Positions 5,864 through 12,742 of a stretch of DNA of 12,742 nt are shown here, piece by piece. The stretch is from an uncultured Muribaculaceae bacterium. GTDB lineage: Bacteria > Bacteroidota > Bacteroidia > Bacteroidales > Muribaculaceae. A model generated the notes under the pieces. It made no database searches and was not told where the DNA came from. It saw only the letters and a program-made list of their open reading frames with translations. Both the position numbers and the translations under genes were made by a program. The first letter of the stretch is position 1, and every line of letters begins with the position of its first letter. Location of the stretch: the NCBI GenBank assembly GCA_905209725.1, contig CAJLTZ010000074.1, forward strand, positions 1-12,742, read 5' to 3'.

Positions 5864-7477
5864 TTAGACCCCTTCATTCTCCAATAATTTCAGCAGGGCC
5901 GGGAGGGCTTCTGCGGTGGGGATGTTCTTTACCACGAGTTCTTTCCCCTTATATATGCTGACGCGGCCCGGGCCGGCTCCCACATATCCATAATCGGCGT
6001 CGGCCATCTCCCCCGGGCCATTCACGATGCATCCCATCACGGCAATCTTCAGTTTGCGGTCGGATAAGTGTTCCGTGGCCTTTTTTACCTCGACAAGCGT
6101 GCTTTGCAAGTCGAAGAGTGTGCGGCCGCAACTCGGACAGGAGATATATTCTGTCCGGGTGATGCGCTGGCGGGCAGCCTGCAGGATGTCGAGTTCGAGT
6201 CGGCCAAGCATATCATTATTGAATGCCGGTGCATCTACCTTGATTGCATTCCCATATCCATTCATCAGCAAAGTGCCGAAGTCGGCCGCAGCTTTGAGCC
6301 TCAGTGAATTGATGTCAGTGTCATCATAATGGATACTAATCACCACTGGCATTCTGGCATCCTCCGGGTCAAGGCTATCGATAGCCTTAGCCACACGGCC
6401 GGGCACATTAGGCACAGTTGCATCCCCCTTCACAACGATGAAGCGGAGCGGCTCGGGGGATGTTTCACGTGCGATTTTCTCCTCTATGCTCCAGGCAAGA
6501 GGGAAATCTGCGTGCATCGGATGGCGAGCCACTTGCTCTTTCGCTTTCTCGCGGGATGGTTCACCGGATTCCTTCCCGGTGCGGGAATCCTCAATGTATG
6601 GTGCGTTAGCAGCGGCCCCGATATAATCTACAAGAGCACGGGCCACAGGAATCTCTGCTTCTGGGGCCTCGCTGAGCGAGACGCGGATAGTGTCGCCGAG
6701 CCCCTCATATAAGAGCGTGCCGATTCCCACGGCGCTCTTGATGCGGCCATCCTCGCCGGCGCCGGCCTCTGTGACGCCAAGATGAAGAGGATAGTCCATC
6801 CCCTCGCGGTCCATTGCGGCGACAAGCAGGCGCACCGTCTGCACCATCACCAGGGTATTGGATGCCTTTACAGAAATCACGATATCGTGGAAATCCTCCT
6901 CGCCGCAGATGCGCAGGAATTCCATCACCGACTCCACCATGCCCGCCGGAGTGTCGCCATAGCGGCTCATGATGCGGTCGGAGAGCGAACCATGGTTCAC
7001 TCCTAAGCGCACGGCTGTGGAATGCTCGCGGCAGATGCGGAGGAAGGGCACGAGGGCGTCTCGGATTCTGTCGATTTCGGCCGCATATTCCTCGTCGGTG
7101 AATTCGAGTTTGCGGAAAGTGCGGGCAGCATCCACGAAATTGCCGGGATTGATGCGCACCTTGTCTGCCGTGGCGGCAGCCTCATAAGCGGCCTTGGGGT
7201 TGAAATGCACATCGGCCACAAGAGGCACTGTGCATCCGAGTTCCTGCATGCGTTGGCGGATTGGGCGCAGGTTGGCGGCCTCGCGCACGCCCTGGGTGGT
7301 GAGGCGCACGATTTCGCCACCGGCATCGGCGATGCGTTTCGACTGCTGTGCACTTCCTTCGGTGTCGAGTGTGGATGTATTGGTCATCGACTGCACGCGG
7401 ATGGGATTGTCACCCCCGATCTCCACATTGCCCACGCACACGCAGCGGCTCGGGCGTCGTTGATAGTTATAGTTCAT
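5864..7477 (-). CDS. ispG: 4-hydroxy-3-methylbut-2-en-1-yl diphosphate synthase
   Basis: This enzyme catalyses the penultimate step of the MEP pathway, the [4Fe-4S]-dependent reductive ring opening of MEcPP to HMBPP in the cytoplasm. The N-terminal TIM barrel starts with RPSRCVCVGNVEIGGDNPIRVQSM and includes VPLVADVHFNPKAA and VRLGVNHGSLSDR. The C-terminal iron-sulfur domain has its three cysteine ligands at Cys447 and Cys450 (CPSCGRTLFDLQ) and Cys483 (VMGCIVNGPGE), with the following GPGE glutamate also present. At 537 residues it carries the extra middle domain typical of Bacteroidota, plants and chlamydiae, as opposed to the roughly 370-residue short form. The region around residues 285-330 is charged and variable. 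It lies 13 nt downstream of the PAP2-like gene, implying one transcript. Start ATG 7477 matches the conserved N-terminus. Confidence 0.96.
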   Translation of the reverse strand: MNYNYQRRPSRCVCVGNVEIGGDNPIRVQSMTNTSTLDTEGSAQQSKRIADAGGEIVRLTTQGVREAANLRPIRQRMQELGCTVPLVADVHFNPKAAYEAAATADKVRINPGNFVDAARTFRKLEFTDEEYAAEIDRIRDALVPFLRICREHSTAVRLGVNHGSLSDRIMSRYGDTPAGMVESVMEFLRICGEEDFHDIVISVKASNTLVMVQTVRLLVAAMDREGMDYPLHLGVTEAGAGEDGRIKSAVGIGTLLYEGLGDTIRVSLSEAPEAEIPVARALVDYIGAAANAPYIEDSRTGKESGEPSREKAKEQVARHPMHADFPLAWSIEEKIARETSPEPLRFIVVKGDATVPNVPGRVAKAIDSLDPEDARMPVVISIHYDDTDINSLRLKAAADFGTLLMNGYGNAIKVDAPAFNNDMLGRLELDILQAARQRITRTEYISCPSCGRTLFDLQSTLVEVKKATEHLSDRKLKIAVMGCIVNGPGEMADADYGYVGAGPGRVSIYKGKELVVKNIPTAEALPALLKLLENEGV

Positions 7478-7490
7478 TTGTATGCGGAAT

Positions 7491-8327
7491 CTATTGAATC
7501 ATAGTAATGAAGAAGATGCTGCAGAAACCCACCACATATCCGGCGAGCACCTGCCACACCGTGTGACGCCGCAGCCATACCCGGGCAGTGCCGAGCAGTC
7601 CGGCCAGCAGAATGGAGATGATGAGCCATGCAAGGGCTGCATCAGAAGGATAGCCGTCGAGAATGATGCGCATGATCAGAGCCACGATACCCGCGATACC
7701 CGCGCTGTGCACCGAAATCTTCCATCGCAGGTTGATGATGCATTCCACCACTCCGGCCGCAGCTCCGCCGGCATAGAACATCACAAGCCACATTGGCGCG
7801 TGCTTATAGGCCATAAACCATGCTGTGCCGCCAAGGCAGAGGATGGAGATGATGTAGGGAATCAACCTCTCGCGCCTTCCATTCAGTCCGAGGTCGTTGA
7901 CAAAACCGAGTTTTTTGAGCAGAAGCACCATTGCCGCCGGTACCGCCATGTTGAAGCAAGCCACAATCAGTGTGAATATCAGCCGTGTGGAAAGTGGGGT
8001 GTATTTCAGCACAGAGAGCCCGAAAGCCAGCATCGTGCCATATACGGGCATCATCAACGGCACAAGTACCCAGGAGAGGATGTTGCTGAAACGAGTGATT
8101 GCCATGCCCGTTTCCGGGGGCGCCGCCTTCGGAGCCGGGTCGTCAAACTCATATTCGTCGGTGGCCGGATCCGGCATCTGACGTCTTATCGAGTTCTCGG
8201 ACTTGCCGGACATATCCGACTTGTCCGACCTGCCCGACTTCTCGGACTGCTCGGGACTGCTTGAATATTCGGGCGGTTCCTCGTCGAGCGGCGATGTCGG
8301 ATAATATGATGCCTTATCTATTTCCAT
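7491..8327 (-). CDS. PAP2-like integral membrane phosphatase family protein with Ser/Lys/Asp tail
   Basis: A 278-residue protein with a 74-residue hydrophilic N-terminal tail and about six to seven membrane segments after it. Traces of the three phosphatidic-acid-phosphatase (PAP2) signatures are seen: RRERLIPY for the first, ISVHSAG for the second (Ser and His kept) and ARVWLRRHTVWQVLAG for the third (Arg and His kept, the usual Asp replaced by Gln). Members act on lipid-linked or small phosphates at the membrane; the substrate here is unknown and activity is not assured. The tail contains six S-[EDG]-[KRMN] tripeptides. Met75 (at 8105), just before the first membrane segment, is a possible alternative start giving a tail-less form. 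The gene is 13 nt upstream of ispG, which hints at, but does not prove, a role in isoprenoid phosphate metabolism. Confidence 0.75.
   Translation of the reverse strand: MEIDKASYYPTSPLDEEPPEYSSSPEQSEKSGRSDKSDMSGKSENSIRRQMPDPATDEYEFDDPAPKAAPPETGMAITRFSNILSWVLVPLMMPVYGTMLAFGLSVLKYTPLSTRLIFTLIVACFNMAVPAAMVLLLKKLGFVNDLGLNGRRERLIPYIISILCLGGTAWFMAYKHAPMWLVMFYAGGAAAGVVECIINLRWKISVHSAGIAGIVALIMRIILDGYPSDAALAWLIISILLAGLLGTARVWLRRHTVWQVLAGYVVGFCSIFFITMIQ
8193..8246 (-). repeat. Six 9-nt repeats encoding Ser-rich tripeptides
   Basis: Residues 28-45 of the PAP2-like protein read SEK SGR SDK SDM SGK SEN. Each unit starts with a TCC or TCG serine codon and has an acidic residue or glycine second. The DNA units are close to each other (TCsGACAAG-like), pointing to tandem duplication with later divergence. 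The array is in frame, so unit gain or loss would only alter tail length. Confidence 0.8.
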
Positions 8328-8366
8328 ATTAATTCAATTAATTAAGTGCTTTCCAGAGAATAAAAT

Positions 8367-8391
8367 CAATCATCAATCATCAATCATCAAT
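8367..8391. repeat. Heptanucleotide tandem repeat between the RluA-family and PAP2-like genes
   Basis: Three perfect CAATCAT units plus a partial fourth (CAAT) fill 8367-8391, ending exactly where the stop codon of the RluA-family gene begins (8392-8394). Read on the coding (minus) strand it is a string of ATTGATG units, giving repeated TGA and ATG triplets in shifting frames. Such short direct repeats slip easily. No promoter motif was recognised in the 64-nt gap. Confidence 0.9.
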
Positions 8392-9333
8392 TCATTTTCT
8401 GTTTTTTCTTACTGCGGCGAGGAAAGTGCCGGGAATGGGAGTGGTGAAGTTCATGTCCTTGCGCGTGATGGGGTGGGCGAAGCGGAGCGTCATGGCATGC
8501 AGTGCCAGGCGATGTATGGGGCTTGTGGCTGCTCCATACTTGCGGTCGCCTGCGATGGGGTGTCCCATCTCTGATGCGTGCACGCGTATCTGGTTCTTGC
8601 GGCCCGTGTCGAGGGAGAACTGGGCCAATGTATAGCCCTTGCCACGCTCAATCACCTCATAATGTGTCACTGCCAGTTTACCTTCGCCGGGCACATCGGT
8701 GGAATAGACCACAAACTGGCTGTTCTCCGTGAGGCGGCTCTTTACATAGCCCTTGTCGTTGGGGAGGTCGCCTTCCAGAAGCGCCACATAGAGGCGTTCG
8801 AGAATCATATTGTTCCAGTTGTGGCGCAGCACATTCTGTGCCTCCTCTGTCTTGGCAAACATCATCAGGCCGGATGTGTCGCGGTCGAGGCGGTGCACGA
8901 GGAAGAGTTTATTGCTCGGGCTCACATTCTTCACATAATTGCGCATGATGTCGTAGGCATTCTCCTCGCACCGATGACTCTGCGTGCTTACCGACAGGAT
9001 GCCATAGCCTTTATTTATTATAAGCACATGTTCATCTTCATAAACAAGCTGGATGCGCGGATGGCGGAACACCGGAAAACTGCGTGTCAGGTTCACCTTC
9101 ACATCGACGCCGGGCGCCACTGGGAAATCGAAAGCTGAAGTCACATTGCCATTGACCATTACCTGTCCGTAGCGCAGCCACTTTTTCAGTTCGGTGCGTT
9201 TCACTCCGGGTTCACACTGGGCAAGAAATTCCATCAGGGGCGCATCTTCGGTGCCGGTGTTGACCAGAGTGATTATGCGGTCTTCTCGGAATTGTTTGTT
9301 TCGGAAGTGTGGGTTTTTAGGGTTATTGTTCAT
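8392..9333 (-). CDS. RluA-family pseudouridine synthase
   Basis: A 313-residue cytoplasmic enzyme that isomerises specific uridines in RNA to pseudouridine. An S4-type RNA-binding segment (about residues 30-80, with PLMEFLAQ...RTELKKWLRYGQVMVNG) precedes the catalytic domain. The signature HRLDRDTSG is at 147-155 with the catalytic aspartate at 150, followed by RLYVALLEG, the LDTGRKNQIRVH motif and HPIAGDRKYG. All are intact. The exact RNA target (23S, 16S or tRNA) cannot be decided between RluC-, RluD- and related subgroups, so no symbol is given. The start codon overlaps the stop of the upstream DUF2851 gene by 4 nt (ATGA), suggesting coupled translation. Confidence 0.93.
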   Translation of the reverse strand: MNNNPKNPHFRNKQFREDRIITLVNTGTEDAPLMEFLAQCEPGVKRTELKKWLRYGQVMVNGNVTSAFDFPVAPGVDVKVNLTRSFPVFRHPRIQLVYEDEHVLIINKGYGILSVSTQSHRCEENAYDIMRNYVKNVSPSNKLFLVHRLDRDTSGLMMFAKTEEAQNVLRHNWNNMILERLYVALLEGDLPNDKGYVKSRLTENSQFVVYSTDVPGEGKLAVTHYEVIERGKGYTLAQFSLDTGRKNQIRVHASEMGHPIAGDRKYGAATSPIHRLALHAMTLRFAHPITRKDMNFTTPIPGTFLAAVRKNRK

Positions 9334-10682
9334 TGGGCTATATGATGGGATGATAAGGTTGTGTCTGATGGGTTGAATTCAGGAGAAAGGAATGGCTCGG
9401 CGCCTGGAGCGGCATTCTGGCGCAGCAGGCAATGGCCTATGCGGCATTCGAGGCAACGTCCTTTCTCGCAATATTCCCTGCTGAGCTGGAGGAGTGCCTG
9501 TGAGCAGAAGGCGGAACGTTGGCGGATTCCAGCCTGAAGCCAGCGGCGCACCACGGCATTGTTTTCCGGTGGGAGCGCTTCCCAGAGGTCGATGCCACAT
9601 TCGGAGATATCGCAGTCGCCACGCGACGCTCCATATGCATATAACACTGGGGCGGCGAAATTGATTATAAGCAGCGAGCGGCTTGCCTCGGAGAGCGCCG
9701 CAGGATTGGGGCGCTGCTCGGTGTCGAAGCCGGAATGCGTGAGCCAGTAGCCGGAGAGTTGCCAGTCGAAGAGTTCGCGGATGGAGGCCGGGTCGCGCCG
9801 CCGGTCGAGCAGATGCCCGAGCAGCGAAAACCCTCCCTCGCAGGCTGCGGCCAGAATCGCCAGACGCCGGTGGGGAAAATTCTGGGGACGAGTGCGTGAA
9901 TACTTCCACATGTCGCCGCGCATAGGCCTCAGCCCATATTTGCGCGTCAGAAAATAATATTCACGGCAAAGCTGCTGGTAATATTCATCGAATATATGGA
10001 GAGAGGAATTGAGCATGCCGGCCTGCCCGAAAATGAACGCCTGGAGCTGCAGGGGATGGTCGCTGTGGTGTGAAAGGATGTTAGGTGGAAGCGAGCGGGC
10101 CATGATTTCGAAGGGTTCGGCATTGAGTCCGAATCCCAATGCACGGGCCAGCGTCACGAAGCAGGTCCGTTCCCAGTCGCCGCTGAAAGCGCTCAGCGTG
10201 TCGGCAACGCGGCGAGCCTTCATCTGCATACGCTCCACGCCGAGGGTGGCTATCCAGTCGGCAAGCACCGGCTCGGGCACATGGCTGAGATATTCCGTGC
10301 AGGGGTAGTCGCCGATGCGCTCCGCCAGACGGGCATACATCCTGAAAAACGACTCGCGGCAGCGGGCCACCACCTGCGGGATAGGGCTGCCGTCGGCGCC
10401 GGGGATGCGGCAGTCGCTTTGCCCAACCACATGGAGAATCACATTGGAATAGGCCGGGTCGGCGTCGTGGCCATGGCGATGCCAGTCGGAGGCGCGCACG
10501 TGCACCTCCACATTGCCTGCCCACTGGCGTCCGTCGATACGCAGACGGGCCCCCTCGAAGTCCGGGCCGGCGTCGGTATTGTGACGCCCTGCCCATAGAA
10601 CCTCTATCGGCCTACCGTCGACATCGCTCAGATTTCGCCCGAGCATACGGTGTTTCCACATGTATTGATATACCATCTCCAT
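9330..10682 (-). CDS. DUF2851 family protein
   Basis: A 450-residue soluble protein of a conserved Bacteroidota family without an established function that I know of. The N-terminus (MEMVYQYMWKHRML) and the block HNTDAGPDFEGARLRIDG, W-GNVEVHVRASDWHRHGHD, AYSNVILHVV are the family's hallmark. The Pro-Asp-Phe (Asp41), the Glu-Val-His (Glu59-His61) and the short strand between them resemble a PD-(D/E)xK nuclease core, which is my inference only. Four cysteines near the C-terminus, Cys405-x4-Cys410-x2-Cys413-x4-Cys418, could bind zinc or an Fe-S cluster. The open frame continues to 10835, but the first 51 codons run through the promoter and do not resemble the family, so Met at 10682 (or 10676) is chosen. 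It is first in the minus-strand block and overlaps the RluA-family gene by 4 nt. Confidence 0.9.
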   Translation of the reverse strand: MEMVYQYMWKHRMLGRNLSDVDGRPIEVLWAGRHNTDAGPDFEGARLRIDGRQWAGNVEVHVRASDWHRHGHDADPAYSNVILHVVGQSDCRIPGADGSPIPQVVARCRESFFRMYARLAERIGDYPCTEYLSHVPEPVLADWIATLGVERMQMKARRVADTLSAFSGDWERTCFVTLARALGFGLNAEPFEIMARSLPPNILSHHSDHPLQLQAFIFGQAGMLNSSLHIFDEYYQQLCREYYFLTRKYGLRPMRGDMWKYSRTRPQNFPHRRLAILAAACEGGFSLLGHLLDRRRDPASIRELFDWQLSGYWLTHSGFDTEQRPNPAALSEASRSLLIINFAAPVLYAYGASRGDCDISECGIDLWEALPPENNAVVRRWLQAGIRQRSAFCSQALLQLSREYCEKGRCLECRIGHCLLRQNAAPGAEPFLSPEFNPSDTTLSSHHIAQ

Positions 10683-10685
10683 TCT

Positions 10686-10701
10686 CACTACAAAAGTAGT
10701 G
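10686..10701 (-). promoter_or_regulatory. Palindrome containing the -7 box of the DUF2851 gene
   Basis: CACTAC-AAAA-GTAGTG (10686-10701) is a perfect 6-bp inverted repeat, extendable by one T-A pair. On the minus strand it contains TACTTTTG (10698-10691), a TAnnTTTG match. A TTG lies 23 nt upstream of it (10724-10722), a little far for a -33 element. Predicted transcription would start about 2 to 8 nt before ATG 10682 or 10676, giving an almost leaderless message. The palindrome over the -7 box suggests an operator, which is inference. Confidence 0.5.
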
Positions 10702-10865
10702 AAAATTGTCGACCTGCGAAACAACTCGCCCCAAAAAATTCCTCTCCACCCGCCAAGCCCCCCCCAGTCGCGGACCGATTGACCTATATCCCGCAACAAT
10801 TTTTCAACATTCATCAAAAAATCAAAGATCAACATTCAAAATTCAACATTTCTCAAACTTTCTTA

Positions 10866-10894
10866 TTGCTTATTAATTTTTTTAACTATTTTTG
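10866..10894 (+). promoter_or_regulatory. Promoter of the lipoprotein gene
   Basis: TTG at 10866-10868, an 18-nt spacer and TATTTTTG at 10887-10894 fit the Bacteroidota promoter pattern. RNA would begin near 10900, about 23 nt before the ACG at 10923 where the coding frame starts. This makes the upstream in-frame TTG (the -33 element itself) unusable as a start codon. Confidence 0.65.
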
Positions 10895-10922
10895 TGCTTA
10901 TTTTTTCAAAATCAACCAGCAC

Positions 10923-12689
10923 ACGAAGCAAAAATTACTGGCAGCAGCAGGCGCAGCCTGCCTTCTGATGACAGGATGTGTGGATTCCAGTTACGATCTT
11001 TCCGACATTGACACCACAAGCGAACTGAGAGTAGACAATCTCACACTTCCCATCAACGTAGACGCAATGCGACTTGCCGACGTCTTCGATATTGAAGACA
11101 GCGAGAACTTTAAAATCGTCGAAGTAAACGGCGACCGTTTCTACGCTCTTTCGGAGACCGGATATTTCCACTCCGATCCCGTAAGAATCTAAACAATCCA
11201 TATCGACGCTCCCCACATCGAGTCCACGCAGAGTGCAATCGAAGCCCCTGCAAGCAGCCGCCGTCGCGCTCCCATCGTCAAACTCCCGATTCCATCCACA
11301 TCCACTGAATTCCATTGCTTTACCACTGATGTCGACGACGCAGTGCTCGGCATGGAGGCCATCCGCACCACCAACACCACGCTGACCATCGAGGCCTCGC
11401 TCACCGGTATGCAGATGAAATTCGCCACATTCCATAACCTCCGATTCCAGCTGCCCGAAAAAATGGAGGTTACGAAGATCTCCGCACAGGGTGGTAAATA
11501 CGACCCCACAACAGGTGTCCTCACCATCCCGGAATATAAGTCCACAGGCAGCAACTTGAAAATCACCATGTCGGTAGACAAAATTGACCTCACAGCCACC
11601 GACCTCGATTACGACAAAAACAAGCACACCCTTGCCTTCACCGGCAAACTTGGTCTCGATTCCGGCGACCTGAGCTTTGACCTCGCGGAGGTGGGCTCGC
11701 ATCCCTCCAACCTCGCAATCCGCATCGACTACACCCTCTCGGATATCGACGTTGTGGTGCTCACCGGTGAGATTGACTATCATATCGAAGGCATCGATAT
11801 CGCACCCGTGCATATCTCCGGCCTCCCTGATTTCCTCAAAGGGGAAGGCACCGACATCAAGATTGCCAACCCGCAACTCTTTATCGGCCTCAACAACCCC
11901 GTGGGCGCCGACCGTCTCTTTTGCGAGACCGGATTCCGCCTCAAGACTCATCGCGAAAATTCCAGGATTCCCGATATGACCTTCGAACCCAACAACAATG
12001 GCCGCATCCGCATGAAATATAACAAGGGCGTGGATGGCCCCTATAATTTCCTGCTCGCACCCGACGAAAAGAAGGCCACAATCCTGCCCGATTTCAAGGA
12101 GAACCTGGAATTCCTCCAGTTTACATCCCTGTCTAACCTCCTTTCCGTGCCTGAGGCATATAAGGAACAGTCCACACTTCCCGACTATATCGACATCGAC
12201 CTCCTCGACCCCTGCATCCCCAGGCAGGTGGCTGTAGACTTCCCCATCGGCCGCAATCTTCCCGCCGTTGATGGCCACTATGAGCTCCTCGCTCCTCTCG
12301 GCCTTAAGGAGGGTTCGATTGTGGTGTATCAGGACACGGTGGACGGTTGGTACGACGATGACCTCGAGGGTCTTGTAATCGACCAGATGGTGATCACCGC
12401 CAAAGCCGACAACGATGCGCCCGTGAGCGCACAACTCGACTCTTATCCCCTTACCGTCGACGGCCAGGTGATTGAGGCCACGAGCGTGGAAAGCACCGTG
12501 CTCGCAGCCAATACAAAAGACCAGGACCTCACGATCACCCTCAAGGGGGAGGTGCGCAAACTCGACGGACTGCTGATTCGCGCCATCCTGCGCTCCAGCG
12601 ACAACGAGACACCACTCAAGCCCAACCAAACAGTGACCTTCAAAAACGTGCGCGTAAAAGTGAACGGAGTCTATTCCAAGGAATTCTAA
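10923..12689 (+). pseudogene. Large surface lipoprotein gene with lost start codon and in-frame stop
   Basis: One reading frame of 588 codons is interrupted only by TAA at 11190-11192 (codon 90). It begins with ACG, where ATG would give a normal lipoprotein signal (xKQKLLAAAGAACLLMTGC, lipobox LMTGC, acylated Cys19). The mature start VDSSYDLSDIDTT resembles a common Bacteroidales lipoprotein group of unknown function, and the rest is beta-rich with no membrane span, ending VRVKVNGVYSKEF. Frame continuity across the stop is clear: DPVRI-stop-TIHIDAPHIEST reads on without any shift, and AAA (Lys) to TAA would explain it. Two single-base lesions and no frameshift suggest recent inactivation, a sequencing error, or less likely use of ACG and readthrough. 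A downstream restart (GTG 11343 or ATG 11352) would lack any export signal. The gene ends 1 nt before the right terminal repeat. Confidence 0.75.
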
Positions 12690-12690
12690 C

Positions 12691-12742
12691 TAAGACCCCA
12701 TCCCACAAAAAATGTTAACGCAGGGGTCGCAGATGTGCCTCA
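12691..12742. repeat. Right copy of 52-bp perfect inverted repeat at the window ends
   Basis: This is the exact reverse complement of 1-52. It starts one base after the lipoprotein stop codon. Reading outward it begins TAAGACCCCATCCC, contains the GACCCC/GGGGTC stem, and opens a frame at ATG 12712 (MLTQGSQMCL, running off the window). Because both copies face outward in the same sense and both carry this frame, the window may enter the same end of two copies of one element. Confidence 0.9.

Larger units (their letters stand above)
10683..10922. other. Divergent intergenic region with three CAACATT copies
   Basis: This 240-nt gap holds the promoters of the DUF2851 gene and of the lipoprotein gene. 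Between them are a C8 run (10758-10765) and three CAACATT heptamers at 10805-10811, 10830-10836 and 10844-10850 in strongly AT-rich DNA. The heptamers lie 16 to 61 nt upstream of the lipoprotein -33 box and could bind a regulator. I see no gene or RNA in the gap; the open frames crossing it look fortuitous. Confidence 0.5.

Noticed and set aside
5861..5875. Resemblance of the ispG 3' end (TTAGACCCCTTC) to the terminal repeat (TAAGACCCCATC)
   Set aside because: The similarity covers about 12 bases, part of it coding, and does not extend further. Treated as coincidence.
7482..8264. A 260-codon plus-strand open frame opposite the PAP2-like gene
   Set aside because: The product is His/Pro/Arg-rich without domain features; the minus frame has membrane segments and PAP2 motifs.
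10683..10835. N-terminal extension of the DUF2851 frame by 51 codons
   Set aside because: It runs through the predicted promoter and palindrome and does not resemble the family, whose members start near the MEMVYQYMWKHR block.
10650..10922. Plus-strand coding extension upstream of the lipoprotein signal sequence
   Set aside because: It crosses the -33 and -7 elements and would put a long odd peptide before a normal lipoprotein signal, so translation from there is not supported.
10935..12629. A 564-codon open frame on the minus strand opposite the lipoprotein gene
   Set aside because: It is longer than either sense fragment but has no recognisable domain or promoter. The sense frame has a promoter, lipobox and family-like mature start, so the antisense frame is a shadow.
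1..12742. CRISPR array, tRNA or rRNA genes, toxin-antitoxin or phage-defence genes
   Set aside because: None was recognised. The only tandem repeats are short coding or heptamer arrays without spacers, and all larger frames are accounted for.

Overview
The window looks like a chromosomal piece of a Bacteroidota genome, most likely order Bacteroidales (a Muribaculaceae- or Prevotella-like gut lineage is a guess). The signs are promoters of the TTG-N18/19-TAnnTTTG type, A-rich leaders without Shine-Dalgarno sequences, an IspG with the long inserted domain, a DUF2851 protein, and a lipoprotein whose mature start contains SYDLSDID. No tRNA, rRNA, CRISPR array or complete mobile element was seen.

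Layout. (1) Positions 1-52 are one copy of a 52-bp sequence that recurs perfectly inverted at 12691-12742, the other end of the window. Both copies lie just past the 3' end of a gene, so the window probably stops where a multicopy element begins. (2) A Wzx-like flippase gene (97-1488, minus), more AT-rich than its neighbours, diverges from (3) the translation cluster thrS-infC-rpmI-rplT (1690-5084, plus), which has a clear promoter at 1603-1632 and a terminator-like hairpin after rplT. (4) A small gene at 5218-5673 encodes an exported protein with 31 cysteines and a tandem CK[DNV] array. It sits behind two hairpins and ends at a strong, probably bidirectional terminator. (5) A minus-strand block reads DUF2851 gene -> RluA-family pseudouridine synthase -> PAP2-like membrane protein -> ispG (10682 down to 5864). 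The first two genes overlap by 4 nt and the last two are 13 nt apart. (6) Divergent from that block is a large lipoprotein gene (10923-12689). It has a good promoter, but ACG stands where ATG is expected and codon 90 is TAA; the remaining frame is clean.

How the genes relate. The thrS cluster supplies threonyl-tRNA synthetase, initiation factor 3 and ribosomal proteins L35 and L20. ispG belongs to the MEP isoprenoid pathway, and the PAP2-like gene beside it could act on isoprenoid- or lipid-linked phosphates, which is only suggested by proximity. The flippase is probably the edge of a surface-polysaccharide locus outside the window.

Most noteworthy are the Cys/Lys repeat protein, the doubly damaged lipoprotein gene, the inverted 52-bp ends, and several small structured or palindromic control regions. 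I saw no coherent new multi-gene system.
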